DNA from: MFD04716-140 sp963703125
GTDB lineage: Bacteria > Bacteroidota > Bacteroidia > Flavobacteriales > Flavobacteriaceae
DNA length: 64,000 nt
Direction: 5' to 3'
Assembly (NCBI GenBank): GCA_963703125.1
Contig: OY969790.1
Span: 3,596,001-3,660,000, forward strand
Shown: in pieces, positions 1-8,720 of the stretch
Layout: every line of letters begins with the position of its first letter
Position numbering within the stretch: position 1 is the stretch's first letter
The notes under the pieces: generated by a model
Told to the model about the DNA's origin: nothing
The model's input: the letters and a program-made list of their open reading frames with translations, nothing else
Database searches by the model: none
Program-made: the position numbers and the translations under genes

Positions 1-870
1 GGGGAAATGATTCAAGAAGTCTTTGAAAGGGCTGGTTTCCCTAAGGGATGTTTTCAACATTTGACAATAGGCAGCGAGGAGATTGAAACAATCATTGCGG
101 ACCCTAGGGTAAAGGCGGTAACTTTGACCGGAAGCAAATCTGCAGGGGCATCGGTAGCCGCGATAGCCGGAAAATATATTAAGAAATCGGTATTGGAACT
201 GGGGGGCAGCAATGCCCTGATCGTGTTTGAAGATGCACATATCGATGGGGCTTTGGAAGTTTGCATACAGGCAAGATTTCAAAACACAGGCCAAAGCTGT
301 ATTGCTGGTAAACGTCTTCTGGTCCAGAGTAGTATAGCCGACAACTTCATTGAAAAGTTTAGGAATAAAGTATTGGAACTTAAAAGTGGTGACCCAATGG
401 ACAAGAACACGTATATTGGAGTCATGGCCCGTGAAGATCTGGCGGTGGAATTGGAGCGGCAAGTTAATGCCTCGGTGGGAATGGGGGCTAAAATACTATG
501 CGGTGGGATACGGAAAGGGAGTTATTTTTCGCCAACAATACTGGGTGACGTTGAAAAAGAAATGCCCGTCTTTAAAGAAGAAACTTTTGGACCGGTAATT
601 GGAATTACAACATTTGAAAATGAGGAAGATGCCGTTGCTTTGTCAAATGCTTCAGAATTTGGTCTAGGGGTATCTTTGTTCACCTCTGATATTCAACGCG
701 CCAAAAGGCTCATTCCCCAATTTGAGGAAGGTGCCGTATTTGTCAACGAATTGGTAAAGAGCGATCCACGCCTTCCTTTTGGGGGCGTTAAAACCTCGGG
801 ATATGGCAGGGAGCTTTCTTCTCATGGAATAAAGGAATTTGTAAACAAAAAGACCATTTATATAAAATAA
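1..870 (+). CDS. Aldehyde dehydrogenase family protein, 5' end cut by the window (succinate-semialdehyde dehydrogenase-like)
   Basis: C-terminal part of an NAD(P)-dependent aldehyde dehydrogenase. The frame is open back to base 1, so the ATG at 7 is probably internal; 287 residues are visible of the usual ~455-480. Visible hallmarks, counted from that ATG: the nucleotide-site LTGSKSAG near residues 40-47, the general-base ELGG near 64-67, the catalytic cysteine in NTGQSC (Cys98), the FGPV segment near 195, and the C-terminal PFGGVKTSGYGRE. The overall pattern resembles bacterial succinate-semialdehyde dehydrogenases, but ALDH substrate cannot be fixed from the C-terminal half. The stop overlaps the next start (TAATG), so the DUF72 gene is translationally coupled. 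Confidence 0.9.
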   Translation, partial: GEMIQEVFERAGFPKGCFQHLTIGSEEIETIIADPRVKAVTLTGSKSAGASVAAIAGKYIKKSVLELGGSNALIVFEDAHIDGALEVCIQARFQNTGQSCIAGKRLLVQSSIADNFIEKFRNKVLELKSGDPMDKNTYIGVMAREDLAVELERQVNASVGMGAKILCGGIRKGSYFSPTILGDVEKEMPVFKEETFGPVIGITTFENEEDAVALSNASEFGLGVSLFTSDIQRAKRLIPQFEEGAVFVNELVKSDPRLPFGGVKTSGYGRELSSHGIKEFVNKKTIYIK

Positions 871-1766
871 TGAAATTTGGACAAGTAGAAAACCCAGAAT
901 TGGTAGATTTTAAGTTACCCGATGACAATCCTCAAACCAAAGTTGTCCTTTCTTCCAATGAAGGCGGAGAATTTCTTGATATTCGAATTGGTTGCGCAAA
1001 ATGGAACAAGCAGGATCTCAAAAACTTTTTTCCCAGGGGCACGAAAGATGAACTGGCCTATTATTCCAATCAATTCAACAGCATTGAGCTTAATGCAACA
1101 TTTTATCGCATATTTCCAGCCGAAACGCACCTTAATTGGTATTCCAAAACTACTGAGGATTTTAAATTCTTCCCTAAAATAGTCCAGAATGTGAGTCATT
1201 TAAATAGGCTCAATGAAAAGGCATATCCAATTTTGGATGAATATTTGAATGTTACCTCCAATCTTCAAGATAAACTCGGGACAATTTTCCTGCAATTGCA
1301 CAACAACTTTGCTCCTAAAGACTGGGATAAAGTGGTACGTTTTGTTGAAAAATGGCCAAAGGAGTTTGCATTGGCCATGGAATTTAGGCATACCGATTGG
1401 TACAATGATGATAAGGTTTCGGCTGAGCTTTACCATCTGCTGACAGAGAATAATATTGCCAATGTTTTGGTAGATACCGCCGGACGAAGAGACTTACTAC
1501 ACATGAGGCTTACCAATAATGAGGCCTTCATCAGGTTTGTGGGTGCAAATCATAGCAGCGATTATGCCCGGCTGGATGAATGGGTCGACAGACTTTATGA
1601 ATGGAAGGAAATGGGTCTGAAAAACATTCATTTTTTTATCCATCAGAATGTAGAATTGGCTTCTCCATTATTATCGGCTTACTTTATTGGGAAATTGAAT
1701 AAAAATTTGGGAACAAATCTTCACATTCCAAAAACGTTGAACGATTCTCCTCCTAGTTTATTTTGA
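870..1766 (+). CDS. DUF72 domain-containing protein
   Basis: 298-residue YecE-like DUF72 protein, a TIM-barrel-like family of unknown reaction. After a ~30-residue N-terminal extension come the family's DIRIGCAKWN strand, the YYSNQFNSIELNATFYR segment and FKFFPKIVQNVSH; later LAMEFRHTDW and FIRFVGANH fit the family. The ATG overlaps the preceding stop by one base, which supports this start and an operon with the aldehyde dehydrogenase gene. The function of the family is not established. Confidence 0.88.
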   Translation: MKFGQVENPELVDFKLPDDNPQTKVVLSSNEGGEFLDIRIGCAKWNKQDLKNFFPRGTKDELAYYSNQFNSIELNATFYRIFPAETHLNWYSKTTEDFKFFPKIVQNVSHLNRLNEKAYPILDEYLNVTSNLQDKLGTIFLQLHNNFAPKDWDKVVRFVEKWPKEFALAMEFRHTDWYNDDKVSAELYHLLTENNIANVLVDTAGRRDLLHMRLTNNEAFIRFVGANHSSDYARLDEWVDRLYEWKEMGLKNIHFFIHQNVELASPLLSAYFIGKLNKNLGTNLHIPKTLNDSPPSLF

Positions 1767-1781
1767 TGGCAATTTCTTCAC

Positions 1782-1789
1782 TAGTTTTG
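1782..1789 (+). promoter_or_regulatory. Bacteroidota -7 box (TAGTTTTG) upstream of the thioesterase gene
   Basis: Matches TAnnTTTG exactly. It lies 18 bases before the ATG at 1808. A TTTG lies at 1762-1765, with a spacer of 16, shorter than the usual ~19-21, so the -33 assignment is weak. Confidence 0.45.
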
Positions 1790-1807
1790 TCGAAAATTCT
1801 GTGAACG

Positions 1808-2215
1808 ATGAGATTTCATACAAGAAAATGGGTAAAGCCCGAAGATTTAAACGCCAATGAAACACTTTTTGGGGGCAAGGTATTGGCTTGGATAGATGAG
1901 GAAGCTGCCCTGTACAGTATTATTCAGCTTGAAAATAAAAGAGTGGTTACCAAATATATGTCTGAAATTAACTTCATGAGTACTGCCCAAAAAGGCGATA
2001 TCATTGAAATTGGCATTGAGGTGGTCAAGTTTGGTAAAACTTCCTTAACGCTTAATTGTGAGGTGAGAAATAAAATGACCCATGAAACCATAGTGACGGT
2101 TGACAATATCATTATGGTGAATTTAGGCTCCGATGGTAAACCGGTCGCCCACGGAAAGACAAAAATCGAATACGTTAAAGACCGATTGGCATCCGATACG
2201 GCCTCTATGGATTAA
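1808..2215 (+). CDS. Acyl-CoA thioesterase, hotdog fold (YciA/BACH type)
   Basis: 135-residue single hotdog-domain protein predicted to hydrolyse acyl-CoA thioesters in the cytoplasm. The N-terminal NANETLFGGKVLAWIDEEAA segment is the family's characteristic strand plus hotdog helix, followed by VVTKYMSEINFMSTAQKGDI. Length fits YciA-type enzymes. A TAnnTTTG box sits just upstream, so it may have its own promoter even though it follows the DUF72 gene on the same strand. Its stop overlaps, by three bases, the stop of the convergent dipeptidase gene. Acyl-chain preference is not predictable. Confidence 0.85.
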   Translation: MRFHTRKWVKPEDLNANETLFGGKVLAWIDEEAALYSIIQLENKRVVTKYMSEINFMSTAQKGDIIEIGIEVVKFGKTSLTLNCEVRNKMTHETIVTVDNIIMVNLGSDGKPVAHGKTKIEYVKDRLASDTASMD

Positions 2216-3501
2216 CCTTGCGCCATTTCTGCTGCCACTTTCTGAACATCATCCAAAACGCGCAATAAGTTTTCACCCCATAACTTGGCAATATCCTCTT
2301 CGGAGTAACCTCGTTTCACCAGTTCAAGGGTTACATTGAAGGTTTCAGCGGCATCGGACCAGCCTTCAATTCCGCCGCCACCATCAAAATCAGAACTGAT
2401 GCCCACATGGTCGATTCCTATTAATTTTACCATATAATCTATGTGGTCCACAAAATCAGGCACACCCACGGCTTTTGGAGCTCCAGATTTTTTGGCCGCT
2501 ACTTTTTTTGCGACCGACATGACCTTTGGGTAGTTTTCCATAAGGTTGTCTTTCTGTGTATCGGTCAGTGAAGGGAAATCTTTGAACTCATGCCATTCAA
2601 TACCCATTGAATCTGCGACTTGCTTGTTTATTTGCTTCATGTAGTCGCTATGAACATCATTCTTTTTAGTATTGAGGTATGCACCAAATGCTACTGTTTG
2701 GACCACTCCACCGTTCTCCTTTACCATTAATAACTGCTCATCGTCCAGGTTTCTGCTATGATCGCACAAAGCCCTGGCCGATGAATGTGATGCGATGACC
2801 GGAGCTTTTGACAACTTGACCATCTGAGTCATAGCTTCCCTGGACGGATGGGAAATATCAATCATTATTCCAAGTCTATTCATTTCTTTTACAGCATCTT
2901 GCCCTAATTTACTTAAACCGTTATGTAACCATATACTATCACTCTCGCCAGTGTTGGAATCCGAGAATTGACTGTGACCGTTGTGTGCCAGCGAAACATA
3001 CCTTGCACCAAGTGCATGATATTTTTCAAAGTTGGACAAATCCTCTCCCATTGGATATGCGTTTTCAACACCGATCATGGCAACCTTTTTTCCTGAGGCA
3101 TCAATTCGTCTTACATCAGAGGAGGTAAGTGCAAGTTCAATTTGGTCTGGTGCAATTTCCTCACAAAACTTATGAATGGCCTCGAACTTCGCCATTGCGT
3201 TTTCCGAGGCTCTTTGGTAACCCGCGCTATTCAGCGAATCCTGTCCAGTGTAGACAATGAACCAGGCAACATCCAGACCGCCGTCGGTCATTTTTGGGAG
3301 ATTCACTTGGGTTTCCAGTCGCTGTGTATAATTAACGCTATCAGTGAAATTTCTCACATTGATATCATCATGTGTATCGATGGTAATTACGTTTTCATGA
3401 ATTTCCCTCGCTCTTTCTTCTTCGCTCATCCCTGTCTTTTTCGCCTGCTCTCCGCAAGAAGTCAAAATTAAAAAAATAGCTAGTTTACTGATTTTGTTCA
3501 T
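2212..3501 (-). CDS. Membrane dipeptidase (peptidase M19), lipoprotein
   Basis: Zinc dipeptidase of the renal-dipeptidase M19 family, likely hydrolysing dipeptides outside the inner membrane. The start at 3501 was chosen because it gives a clean lipoprotein signal (MNKISKLAIFLILTSC); the frame is open 22 codons further but those residues look non-coding. Metal-ligand regions are visible as TIDTHDDIN, YVSLAHNGHSQ, DISHPS, VIASHSSARALCDHSRN and GISSDFDGGGG. About 429 residues, usual for secreted bacterial M19 enzymes. It converges with the thioesterase gene. Confidence 0.88.
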   Translation of the reverse strand: MNKISKLAIFLILTSCGEQAKKTGMSEEERAREIHENVITIDTHDDINVRNFTDSVNYTQRLETQVNLPKMTDGGLDVAWFIVYTGQDSLNSAGYQRASENAMAKFEAIHKFCEEIAPDQIELALTSSDVRRIDASGKKVAMIGVENAYPMGEDLSNFEKYHALGARYVSLAHNGHSQFSDSNTGESDSIWLHNGLSKLGQDAVKEMNRLGIMIDISHPSREAMTQMVKLSKAPVIASHSSARALCDHSRNLDDEQLLMVKENGGVVQTVAFGAYLNTKKNDVHSDYMKQINKQVADSMGIEWHEFKDFPSLTDTQKDNLMENYPKVMSVAKKVAAKKSGAPKAVGVPDFVDHIDYMVKLIGIDHVGISSDFDGGGGIEGWSDAAETFNVTLELVKRGYSEEDIAKLWGENLLRVLDDVQKVAAEMAQG

Positions 3502-3666
3502 GATAGTAAGAATTTTATACCCACAAATAAAGCAATTTGACAACATAAATGGAAGCATAGGTAACATTTAATTGCGTGGGCTGGATAATAGGGGGATTTT
3601 TAATGTCGTAAACCGGGAACAAATAGGTTTTTCGGGAATCTATAAAAAATCAGTGCACTTAATCAT

Positions 3667-5040
3667 TTGCCCAAATCCCATCTATTGAAATCTAAAGACC
3701 TACTATTTAAATTAACCGCATTGGAGGGTGAGCTGAATGCTTTTTCGTTCGAAGAACTAAAAGTGCATGAGGCCAATTCATTGAAAAAGGCATTTACCCA
3801 CTTTAAATGGGATTTGCAAAATCATCTAAGTTCAACCAATTCATCTAGCACCACCGACTTCGAAGAGCAACCATTCATTAAAACCCATGAAACCATACGC
3901 GAAAACCCTCGTGAATATTCCAATTATTTAATGCAATTGGAGCAGATGATATGCACTGTGAACGGGGATTTGAACCGAGTAATTGAAATGGTGCAGCCAA
4001 CCGATGGTTTTCACAAAACGGAAGAACAACTTGCCCGAGATAATAAAATCTTGTCCATATCAAAAGGAATATCGAATCAGTTTCAAGATCTGTTGGATTA
4101 TTCACGCATCTCCCTAGGTCAGGCAAAGACATCGTGTGTTGAATTTGATTTTAAGGGCGTAATCCATAGTGTTTTCTTTCTAGCCGACACGTTGCGCCTG
4201 TCAAACGATGTGCAGTTGATTGTTCATTTGGATCAAAAGATACCATCAACTATGTGGGGAGATCCTGCCGGACTCACTCAAACTTTGATGGGACTATTGG
4301 GTTTCGAAATGAGTCGGGATATAAATGGGGAAGTACATTTATACATCAAATTCAAAAATGGAAGTATGACGTCAGACACCATTGAGTTTACACTTAATAA
4401 TGTGCCAAACGGTATTGTAGATGAACCGGATGGTTCTTTTGCCAATTCCACCAAACCGGATATACTTCATTTGGAATTGATTAAAGAAACAATTAAGAAT
4501 ATGGGTGGTAACATATTGATATTTAATAATCAAGAATCAATTATTCGATTCAAATTTGAAATACCCTTCATCCCATCAGAAATAGGATCAACAGGTTATC
4601 ATGATAAAAGAACAGAAAAAAATAGCACTATGAAAACGACCGTAAAATTGGATATGAATTTGGCCGAAACCAAATCATTATCAGTAAAAATTAATAGGGA
4701 CCTATCCATTTTGTTGCAAGATTGCATGGGAGATGTTGGGCACCTGGAGGAATTGGTAAGACACTATAAGCAAAATGCCATTGAATTTATTGGAGCCGTT
4801 AGTTTATACATTCAAAATGTGGATATGCGACAAATTAAGATGGCTACCCGCAAAATAAAGTCTGCACTAGCCATGATGGGAACCGAACATCTTAAGGAAA
4901 TTGTCGCTCACATTCATAATCTGTGTGATGTCCCCGAAAATATTCGTGTCATTGAAAACCTAAAAAACTGTTTTGTCCATGAATTTTTAGCTATGGAAGA
5001 AGCGATAGACAAGACACTGGAGGAAATGAAAAATAGATAA
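3667..5040 (+). CDS. Degenerate histidine-kinase-like protein with a C-terminal Hpt-like domain
   Basis: 457 residues from a TTG start; an in-frame stop at 3643 leaves no ATG upstream. Residues ~130-300 follow the DHp-to-HATPase course of hybrid sensor kinases (LLDYSRISLGQAK, then IPSTMWGDPAGLTQTLMGLLG). The N-box is replaced by GFEMSRD and no ATP-lid glycine motifs are visible, so ATP binding is doubtful. Residues ~335-457 resemble an Hpt helical bundle (KMATRKIKSALAMMG), but the usual phosphoacceptor histidine position before KIKS holds arginine. I read it as a pseudokinase/scaffold protein. The family is inferred from layout only. It is probably cotranscribed with the HEAT-like membrane protein 76 bases downstream. 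Confidence 0.6.
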   Translation: MPKSHLLKSKDLLFKLTALEGELNAFSFEELKVHEANSLKKAFTHFKWDLQNHLSSTNSSSTTDFEEQPFIKTHETIRENPREYSNYLMQLEQMICTVNGDLNRVIEMVQPTDGFHKTEEQLARDNKILSISKGISNQFQDLLDYSRISLGQAKTSCVEFDFKGVIHSVFFLADTLRLSNDVQLIVHLDQKIPSTMWGDPAGLTQTLMGLLGFEMSRDINGEVHLYIKFKNGSMTSDTIEFTLNNVPNGIVDEPDGSFANSTKPDILHLELIKETIKNMGGNILIFNNQESIIRFKFEIPFIPSEIGSTGYHDKRTEKNSTMKTTVKLDMNLAETKSLSVKINRDLSILLQDCMGDVGHLEELVRHYKQNAIEFIGAVSLYIQNVDMRQIKMATRKIKSALAMMGTEHLKEIVAHIHNLCDVPENIRVIENLKNCFVHEFLAMEEAIDKTLEEMKNR

Positions 5041-5116
5041 CAGTCTATAGTTGAAATACAACTTTGTTCGTTGTCATAAAACCATCGTTGCCAAAAAAAT
5101 TTGAATAAAAGAAGAC

Positions 5117-6559
5117 GTGAGTATCCTATATAAAATAGACGCAATTACTACTGTCCAAAAAATCCATCTGGATTTTTTATGGAATCCGCTATTTCTATTT
5201 GTAAGTCTAACCGTTCTGTGTTTATTGGGTCTACTTTTCTTTGGAAATAAGATACCTGGGAATGTCCAAGACCGACTTTTTAAGCTTTATAATGATTTTG
5301 GGCACCTTCATGATACCAAAAGCAAAGATATTTTGGCTGCAACCTCCAATGAAACGGTATCAAATTCCCCTGACTTCATGAACTTGGATTTTTTACCCCT
5401 TGTTACCCATGAGAATGTAGTCGAGGATATTGGATCGAACCTTCAAAAGGGAAAAGAGGAAGATGCTCCTGCAAATCATGAAAATGTATCCCAACTTCAG
5501 GTCGAGTTTGAAGCAATCAATCAGGAACTAGAAGCACAGGAACTCGAAATATCATCTTATCCTTCGGTCATCGATGCAATAACCTTTGATCCCAATGAGC
5601 TTAATTTCCTGCCGATTATCGTAGATAATTCATGGGAATTAGGGGATTCAATCAATACACAAGACCGTTATAGGTATCAATTAGGTTTGGATCATATCAC
5701 TTTAAAAAGTAAAATTGAAGACTATCCGGTTGTTCTTGAGCTAGGCCCAAATCCCCTAGAAAATGAACTGGACGACAATCCTACATTTGATTGGCCGGAT
5801 TATTTAAGTGAGTTTCTAGACCAAAAAGTGTGTGAACCACCCAATCAAATACCGGCATCCGTCCAAGAAATCAATATGGCATCCCTTTATGACCAAAGGG
5901 TGACGTATGAAGAAGAAGGATCCGAAGAATTCATCGAATGGCCCTTAAAACTTGACAAAAATGGGGAACTTGAAAATCTTCCGACAGAAAATACAGAGAA
6001 TACTAATATAGGGTTCAATGATTTGGCAAATGAGCATTTGTTGAACGGCCTATTACAGACCAACTTCATTGAAGAGGCTACAAAAGACCTGAATCAACTA
6101 CTGGATGATTTGGAAGAGATGGGAGATGAACGTGAAATTCCTTTATTGATGGAATTTTTTGAAAAAGAAAACGATCAGAATATCAAAGACAGGATCCGAG
6201 GTTTGATCAAGAGGTTTGCCAACTGGGAACCCAAACCAAAAAAATCACCCACAAATTCAATTGAGCAAATAGAAATACCGGAGTACAATGTGGTAAGGGA
6301 GCTATTCGATAGCTGTGATCTTGAAGCAAAAATAATTCTACTGGACAGCATACTTGATGTGATGGATGAAAACGACATCAACTTTTTAAAAACCCTTTTG
6401 AACCATCCCGAAGCAATCATTCAGAAAAAAGCAAAAAAAGGGCTGGAGTCTTTAAAAAAGAGGCTGGGGTTGACCGAAGTTGAAAAAAACCAAGGTGTAA
6501 TCGGTTTCCGAAATTCAGGTTTCATAGATCTTTCCGAAGCCGATACTACAAAACCTTGA
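5117..6559 (+). CDS. Membrane-anchored acidic protein with HEAT-like C-terminus
   Basis: 480 residues from a GTG start. One N-terminal transmembrane segment (about residues 24-45, LFLFVSLTVLCLLGLLFFG) is followed by a ~270-residue acidic, low-complexity stretch likely to be disordered. The C-terminal ~150 residues hold helical pairs of the HEAT type (ERE-IPLLMEFFEKE; AKIILLDSILDVMDENDINFLKTLL; IIQKKAKKGLESLKKRLG). No catalytic motif is visible. It follows the degenerate kinase-like gene on the same strand, so the two may work together at the membrane. I do not recognise a named family. Confidence 0.65.
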   Translation: MSILYKIDAITTVQKIHLDFLWNPLFLFVSLTVLCLLGLLFFGNKIPGNVQDRLFKLYNDFGHLHDTKSKDILAATSNETVSNSPDFMNLDFLPLVTHENVVEDIGSNLQKGKEEDAPANHENVSQLQVEFEAINQELEAQELEISSYPSVIDAITFDPNELNFLPIIVDNSWELGDSINTQDRYRYQLGLDHITLKSKIEDYPVVLELGPNPLENELDDNPTFDWPDYLSEFLDQKVCEPPNQIPASVQEINMASLYDQRVTYEEEGSEEFIEWPLKLDKNGELENLPTENTENTNIGFNDLANEHLLNGLLQTNFIEEATKDLNQLLDDLEEMGDEREIPLLMEFFEKENDQNIKDRIRGLIKRFANWEPKPKKSPTNSIEQIEIPEYNVVRELFDSCDLEAKIILLDSILDVMDENDINFLKTLLNHPEAIIQKKAKKGLESLKKRLGLTEVEKNQGVIGFRNSGFIDLSEADTTKP

Positions 6560-6871
6560 AGCAAGGCATAGTTGCAATGCACTCGAATGCTCAATTTCGA
6601 TGGCATAATTGGGTGCTTTTTTTAGGTTGGCTTTCGCAGAAATCATTTACAAAGTCAAGTTCTAACCTTCGCCAGCCAGTCCAAAATCACATAAATTCGA
6701 TGAAATGCACCGGCTTACATCCCCAAATTTTAGGGGTCTCACCAAGTTTTGGAACTTACACAACTAATTGATATGGATTCACCACAATTTATTGTTTTAA
6801 GCGAACGTTATAAATATGTTTACATCAGAAATCAAAACCCAAATCAGTAAATAACATAACCCCGAACACCT
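6560..6871 (+). other. Intergenic stretch without a supported gene
   Basis: A frame open from 6556 to 6771 overlaps the end of the HEAT-like gene and has an improbable composition, so it was not called. No RNA gene or clear promoter was recognised. Confidence 0.5.
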
Positions 6872-6970
6872 ATGCTTTACGATACCTACGGTGAGGAATA
6901 TTTGACTTTTCTTCACGAGCTAAACGAAATTTTAAGTATTAACGATTTAGTTGAATTGGATTATATGTAG
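6872..6970 (+). CDS. Possible 32-residue small protein (copy 1 of a loosely similar pair)
   Basis: ATG to TAG, 32 residues, acidic. Its middle reads YLTFLHELNEIL, which aligns with YMNFIENLNDIL of the next small ORF. That similarity is the only coding evidence; there is no recognisable family. It could be a leader peptide or chance. Confidence 0.35.
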   Translation: MLYDTYGEEYLTFLHELNEILSINDLVELDYM

Positions 6971-7001
6971 TCCAGATTTGACAAAAACAAAACCTCGCAT
7001 T

Positions 7002-7103
7002 ATGGCACGACAGAATCCGGACAACATTGCTTACATGAACTTTATTGAAAATTTAAATGACATACTAACCGATGTTAGTATCAATAAATTGAGTTATTAG
7101 TGT
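7002..7103 (+). CDS. Possible 33-residue small protein (copy 2 of a loosely similar pair)
   Basis: ATG to TAG, 33 residues, 31 bases after the previous small ORF. It shares the F-x-x-x-L-N-(E/D)-I-L core with its neighbour. It ends just before a strong bidirectional terminator, which would suit a short transcript reading towards rpoD. No known family. Confidence 0.35.
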
Positions 7104-7120
7104 TTAAGTATATTAGTGTG

Positions 7121-7154
7121 AAAAAGGCCTTTGCGATATCGCAAAGGCCTTTTT
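7121..7154. terminator. Bidirectional intrinsic terminator between the small ORFs and rpoD
   Basis: A perfect 34-base palindrome beginning AAAAAGGCC and ending GGCCTTTTT, with A- and T-runs on the two sides, placed between convergent transcription units. Confidence 0.85.
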
Positions 7155-7174
7155 CATTCCCGCTTTCAAAAAAT

Positions 7175-8038
7175 TTAACCCAAGTAGGACAGAAGTAACT
7201 TACTACGCGAATTGTGCCGCAGCTTTCGAATGGCCTTTTCACGTATCTGGCGAACCCTTTCCCGCGTCAGGTCAAATGTCTGGCCTATTTCTGCCAAAGT
7301 CATTGACTGTTGATCTCCTATGCCGTAGTATAATTTTACCACATCAGCTTCCCTGGGGGATAAAGTTTCCAAAGCGCGATTGATCTCGGTATTCAAGGAT
7401 TGCTGCATTAAAATATTATCCGGTCGCGGTGATTCGCCAGATCGTAAGACATCGTACAGATTGGAATCTTCGCCTTCACGCAAAGGGGCATCCATTGATA
7501 CATGGCGTCCCGTATTCTTCATGGACTGTTTTACCTCGTTTACGGTCATTTCCAATTCAGAGGCAATTTCTTCTGCGGAAGGCGGCCGTTCATGCGCCTG
7601 TTCCAAATAGGAAAATGCTTTTTTTATCTTATTGATGGAGCCGATTTTGTTCAAGGGCAAACGAACCACGCGCGACTGTTCCGCCAAAGCCTGAAGAATG
7701 GACTGCCGGATCCACCATACGGCATAGGAGATGAATTTGAAACCGCGTGTTTCATCAAAACGTTTGGCGGCCTTTACAAGACCTAAATTCCCTTCGTTGA
7801 TCAAATCGGGCAATGTGAGGCCCTGATTTTGATATTGTTTTGCTACCGAAACCACAAACCGTAGGTTCGATACGGTCAATTTTTCCAGTGCAATTTGGTC
7901 TCCGGCCCTTATTCTTTGTGCCAATTCTACCTCTTCATGGGCAGTGATCAAATCTATTTTACTGATATCCTGCAAGTACTTATCCAGGGATTTTGACTCT
8001 CTATTGGTAACCTGCTTGATGATCTTTAATTGCCTCAT
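7175..8038 (-). CDS. rpoD: RNA polymerase primary sigma factor RpoD/SigA
   Basis: 287-residue Bacteroidota-type housekeeping sigma factor, lacking the long region 1.1 and non-conserved insert of proteobacterial RpoD. Region 1.2 (SLDKYLQDISKIDLIT), region 2 (NLRFVVSVAKQYQNQGLTLPDLINEGNLGLVKAAKRFD, quoted in part, ending in the -10-binding YAVWWIRQSI), region 3 and region 4 with the -35-binding helix (TLAEIGQTFDLTRERVRQIREKA) are all present and uninterrupted. It presumably recognises the TTTG / TAnnTTTG promoters seen elsewhere in this window. It is a single-gene unit ended by the palindrome at 7121-7154. Confidence 0.97.
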   Translation of the reverse strand: MRQLKIIKQVTNRESKSLDKYLQDISKIDLITAHEEVELAQRIRAGDQIALEKLTVSNLRFVVSVAKQYQNQGLTLPDLINEGNLGLVKAAKRFDETRGFKFISYAVWWIRQSILQALAEQSRVVRLPLNKIGSINKIKKAFSYLEQAHERPPSAEEIASELEMTVNEVKQSMKNTGRHVSMDAPLREGEDSNLYDVLRSGESPRPDNILMQQSLNTEINRALETLSPREADVVKLYYGIGDQQSMTLAEIGQTFDLTRERVRQIREKAIRKLRHNSRSKLLLSYLG

Positions 8039-8158
8039 TTGTATATCTTGATTTCGATTTTATATAAGACTTCATAATACGCCATTATTGTGTCTTATCC
8101 AAAGACTTATAGGAATTCTTATACATAATTTATGAGAAGTTTAGGATTTATCTGTCAG

Positions 8159-8193
8159 TTTGTACCATAATCTGAAAGCTTGCCTTATTTTTG
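8159..8193 (+). promoter_or_regulatory. TTTG-N23-TATTTTTG promoter of the DUF6155 gene
   Basis: TTTG at 8159-8162 and an exact TAnnTTTG box at 8186-8193. The ATG follows 16 bases later. The spacer is slightly long for Bacteroidota. Confidence 0.55.
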
Positions 8194-8209
8194 ATACGAA
8201 ACCAATTTT

Positions 8210-8719
8210 ATGAGCAAAAGGGCCTTTAAAAAATATCTTTCCGAATTAAAGAAACCGGCACTTGAGGAACAGATGATGGATCTTTATGAGCGGTTTCCGC
8301 TGGTAAAGGAATATTATGATTTTAGTTTCAATCCCAAAGAGGACAAATTGATTCAGGAAGCAAAGGCCAAGATCGCGAACGAATATTTTCCCATAAAACG
8401 TAGAAAGCCCAAGGCAAGGCGCTCAGTGGCGCAGAAATATATCAAACATTTTATGAAGTTGGGGGTCGAACCGCATTTGATCGCAGACCTCATGTTGTTC
8501 AATATTGAGATCGGCCAGACTTTCTCATCCGAAAGAAATGTGCCGGATTCCTTTTTCAAGAGCATGTCCAATTCTTTCACCGAGGCGACGCAGTTTATTT
8601 CCGTAAACGGAATACTTACCGATTTTAAAGAACGCATTTTAAAGATTTATAACACCGTGCAAGAAAGGGAATGGCCCTTTGGCGACGACTTTTCAAGGGC
8701 ACTGGATATTTTGGAATAA
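8210..8719 (+). CDS. DUF6155 family protein
   Basis: 169-residue helical, basic cytoplasmic protein of a Bacteroidota family of unknown function (MSKRAFKKYLSELKK, then LYERFPLVKEYYDFSFNPKE, and a C-terminal REWPFGDDFSRAL). No signal peptide or catalytic motif. The next gene starts two bases after its stop, so the two are probably cotranscribed. Family assignment is from recognition of the N-terminal pattern. Confidence 0.75.
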   Translation: MSKRAFKKYLSELKKPALEEQMMDLYERFPLVKEYYDFSFNPKEDKLIQEAKAKIANEYFPIKRRKPKARRSVAQKYIKHFMKLGVEPHLIADLMLFNIEIGQTFSSERNVPDSFFKSMSNSFTEATQFISVNGILTDFKERILKIYNTVQEREWPFGDDFSRALDILE

Positions 8720-8720
8720 C

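Noticed and set aside
6556..6771. 71-residue open frame after the HEAT-like gene
   Set aside because: Overlaps the preceding stop and has an improbable composition rich in His, Ser and Gln without a family.
8679..8720. Earlier ATG for the hydroxyacid dehydrogenase
   Set aside because: Lies inside the end of the DUF6155 gene; residues before MAIVIIRQDG do not fit the family.
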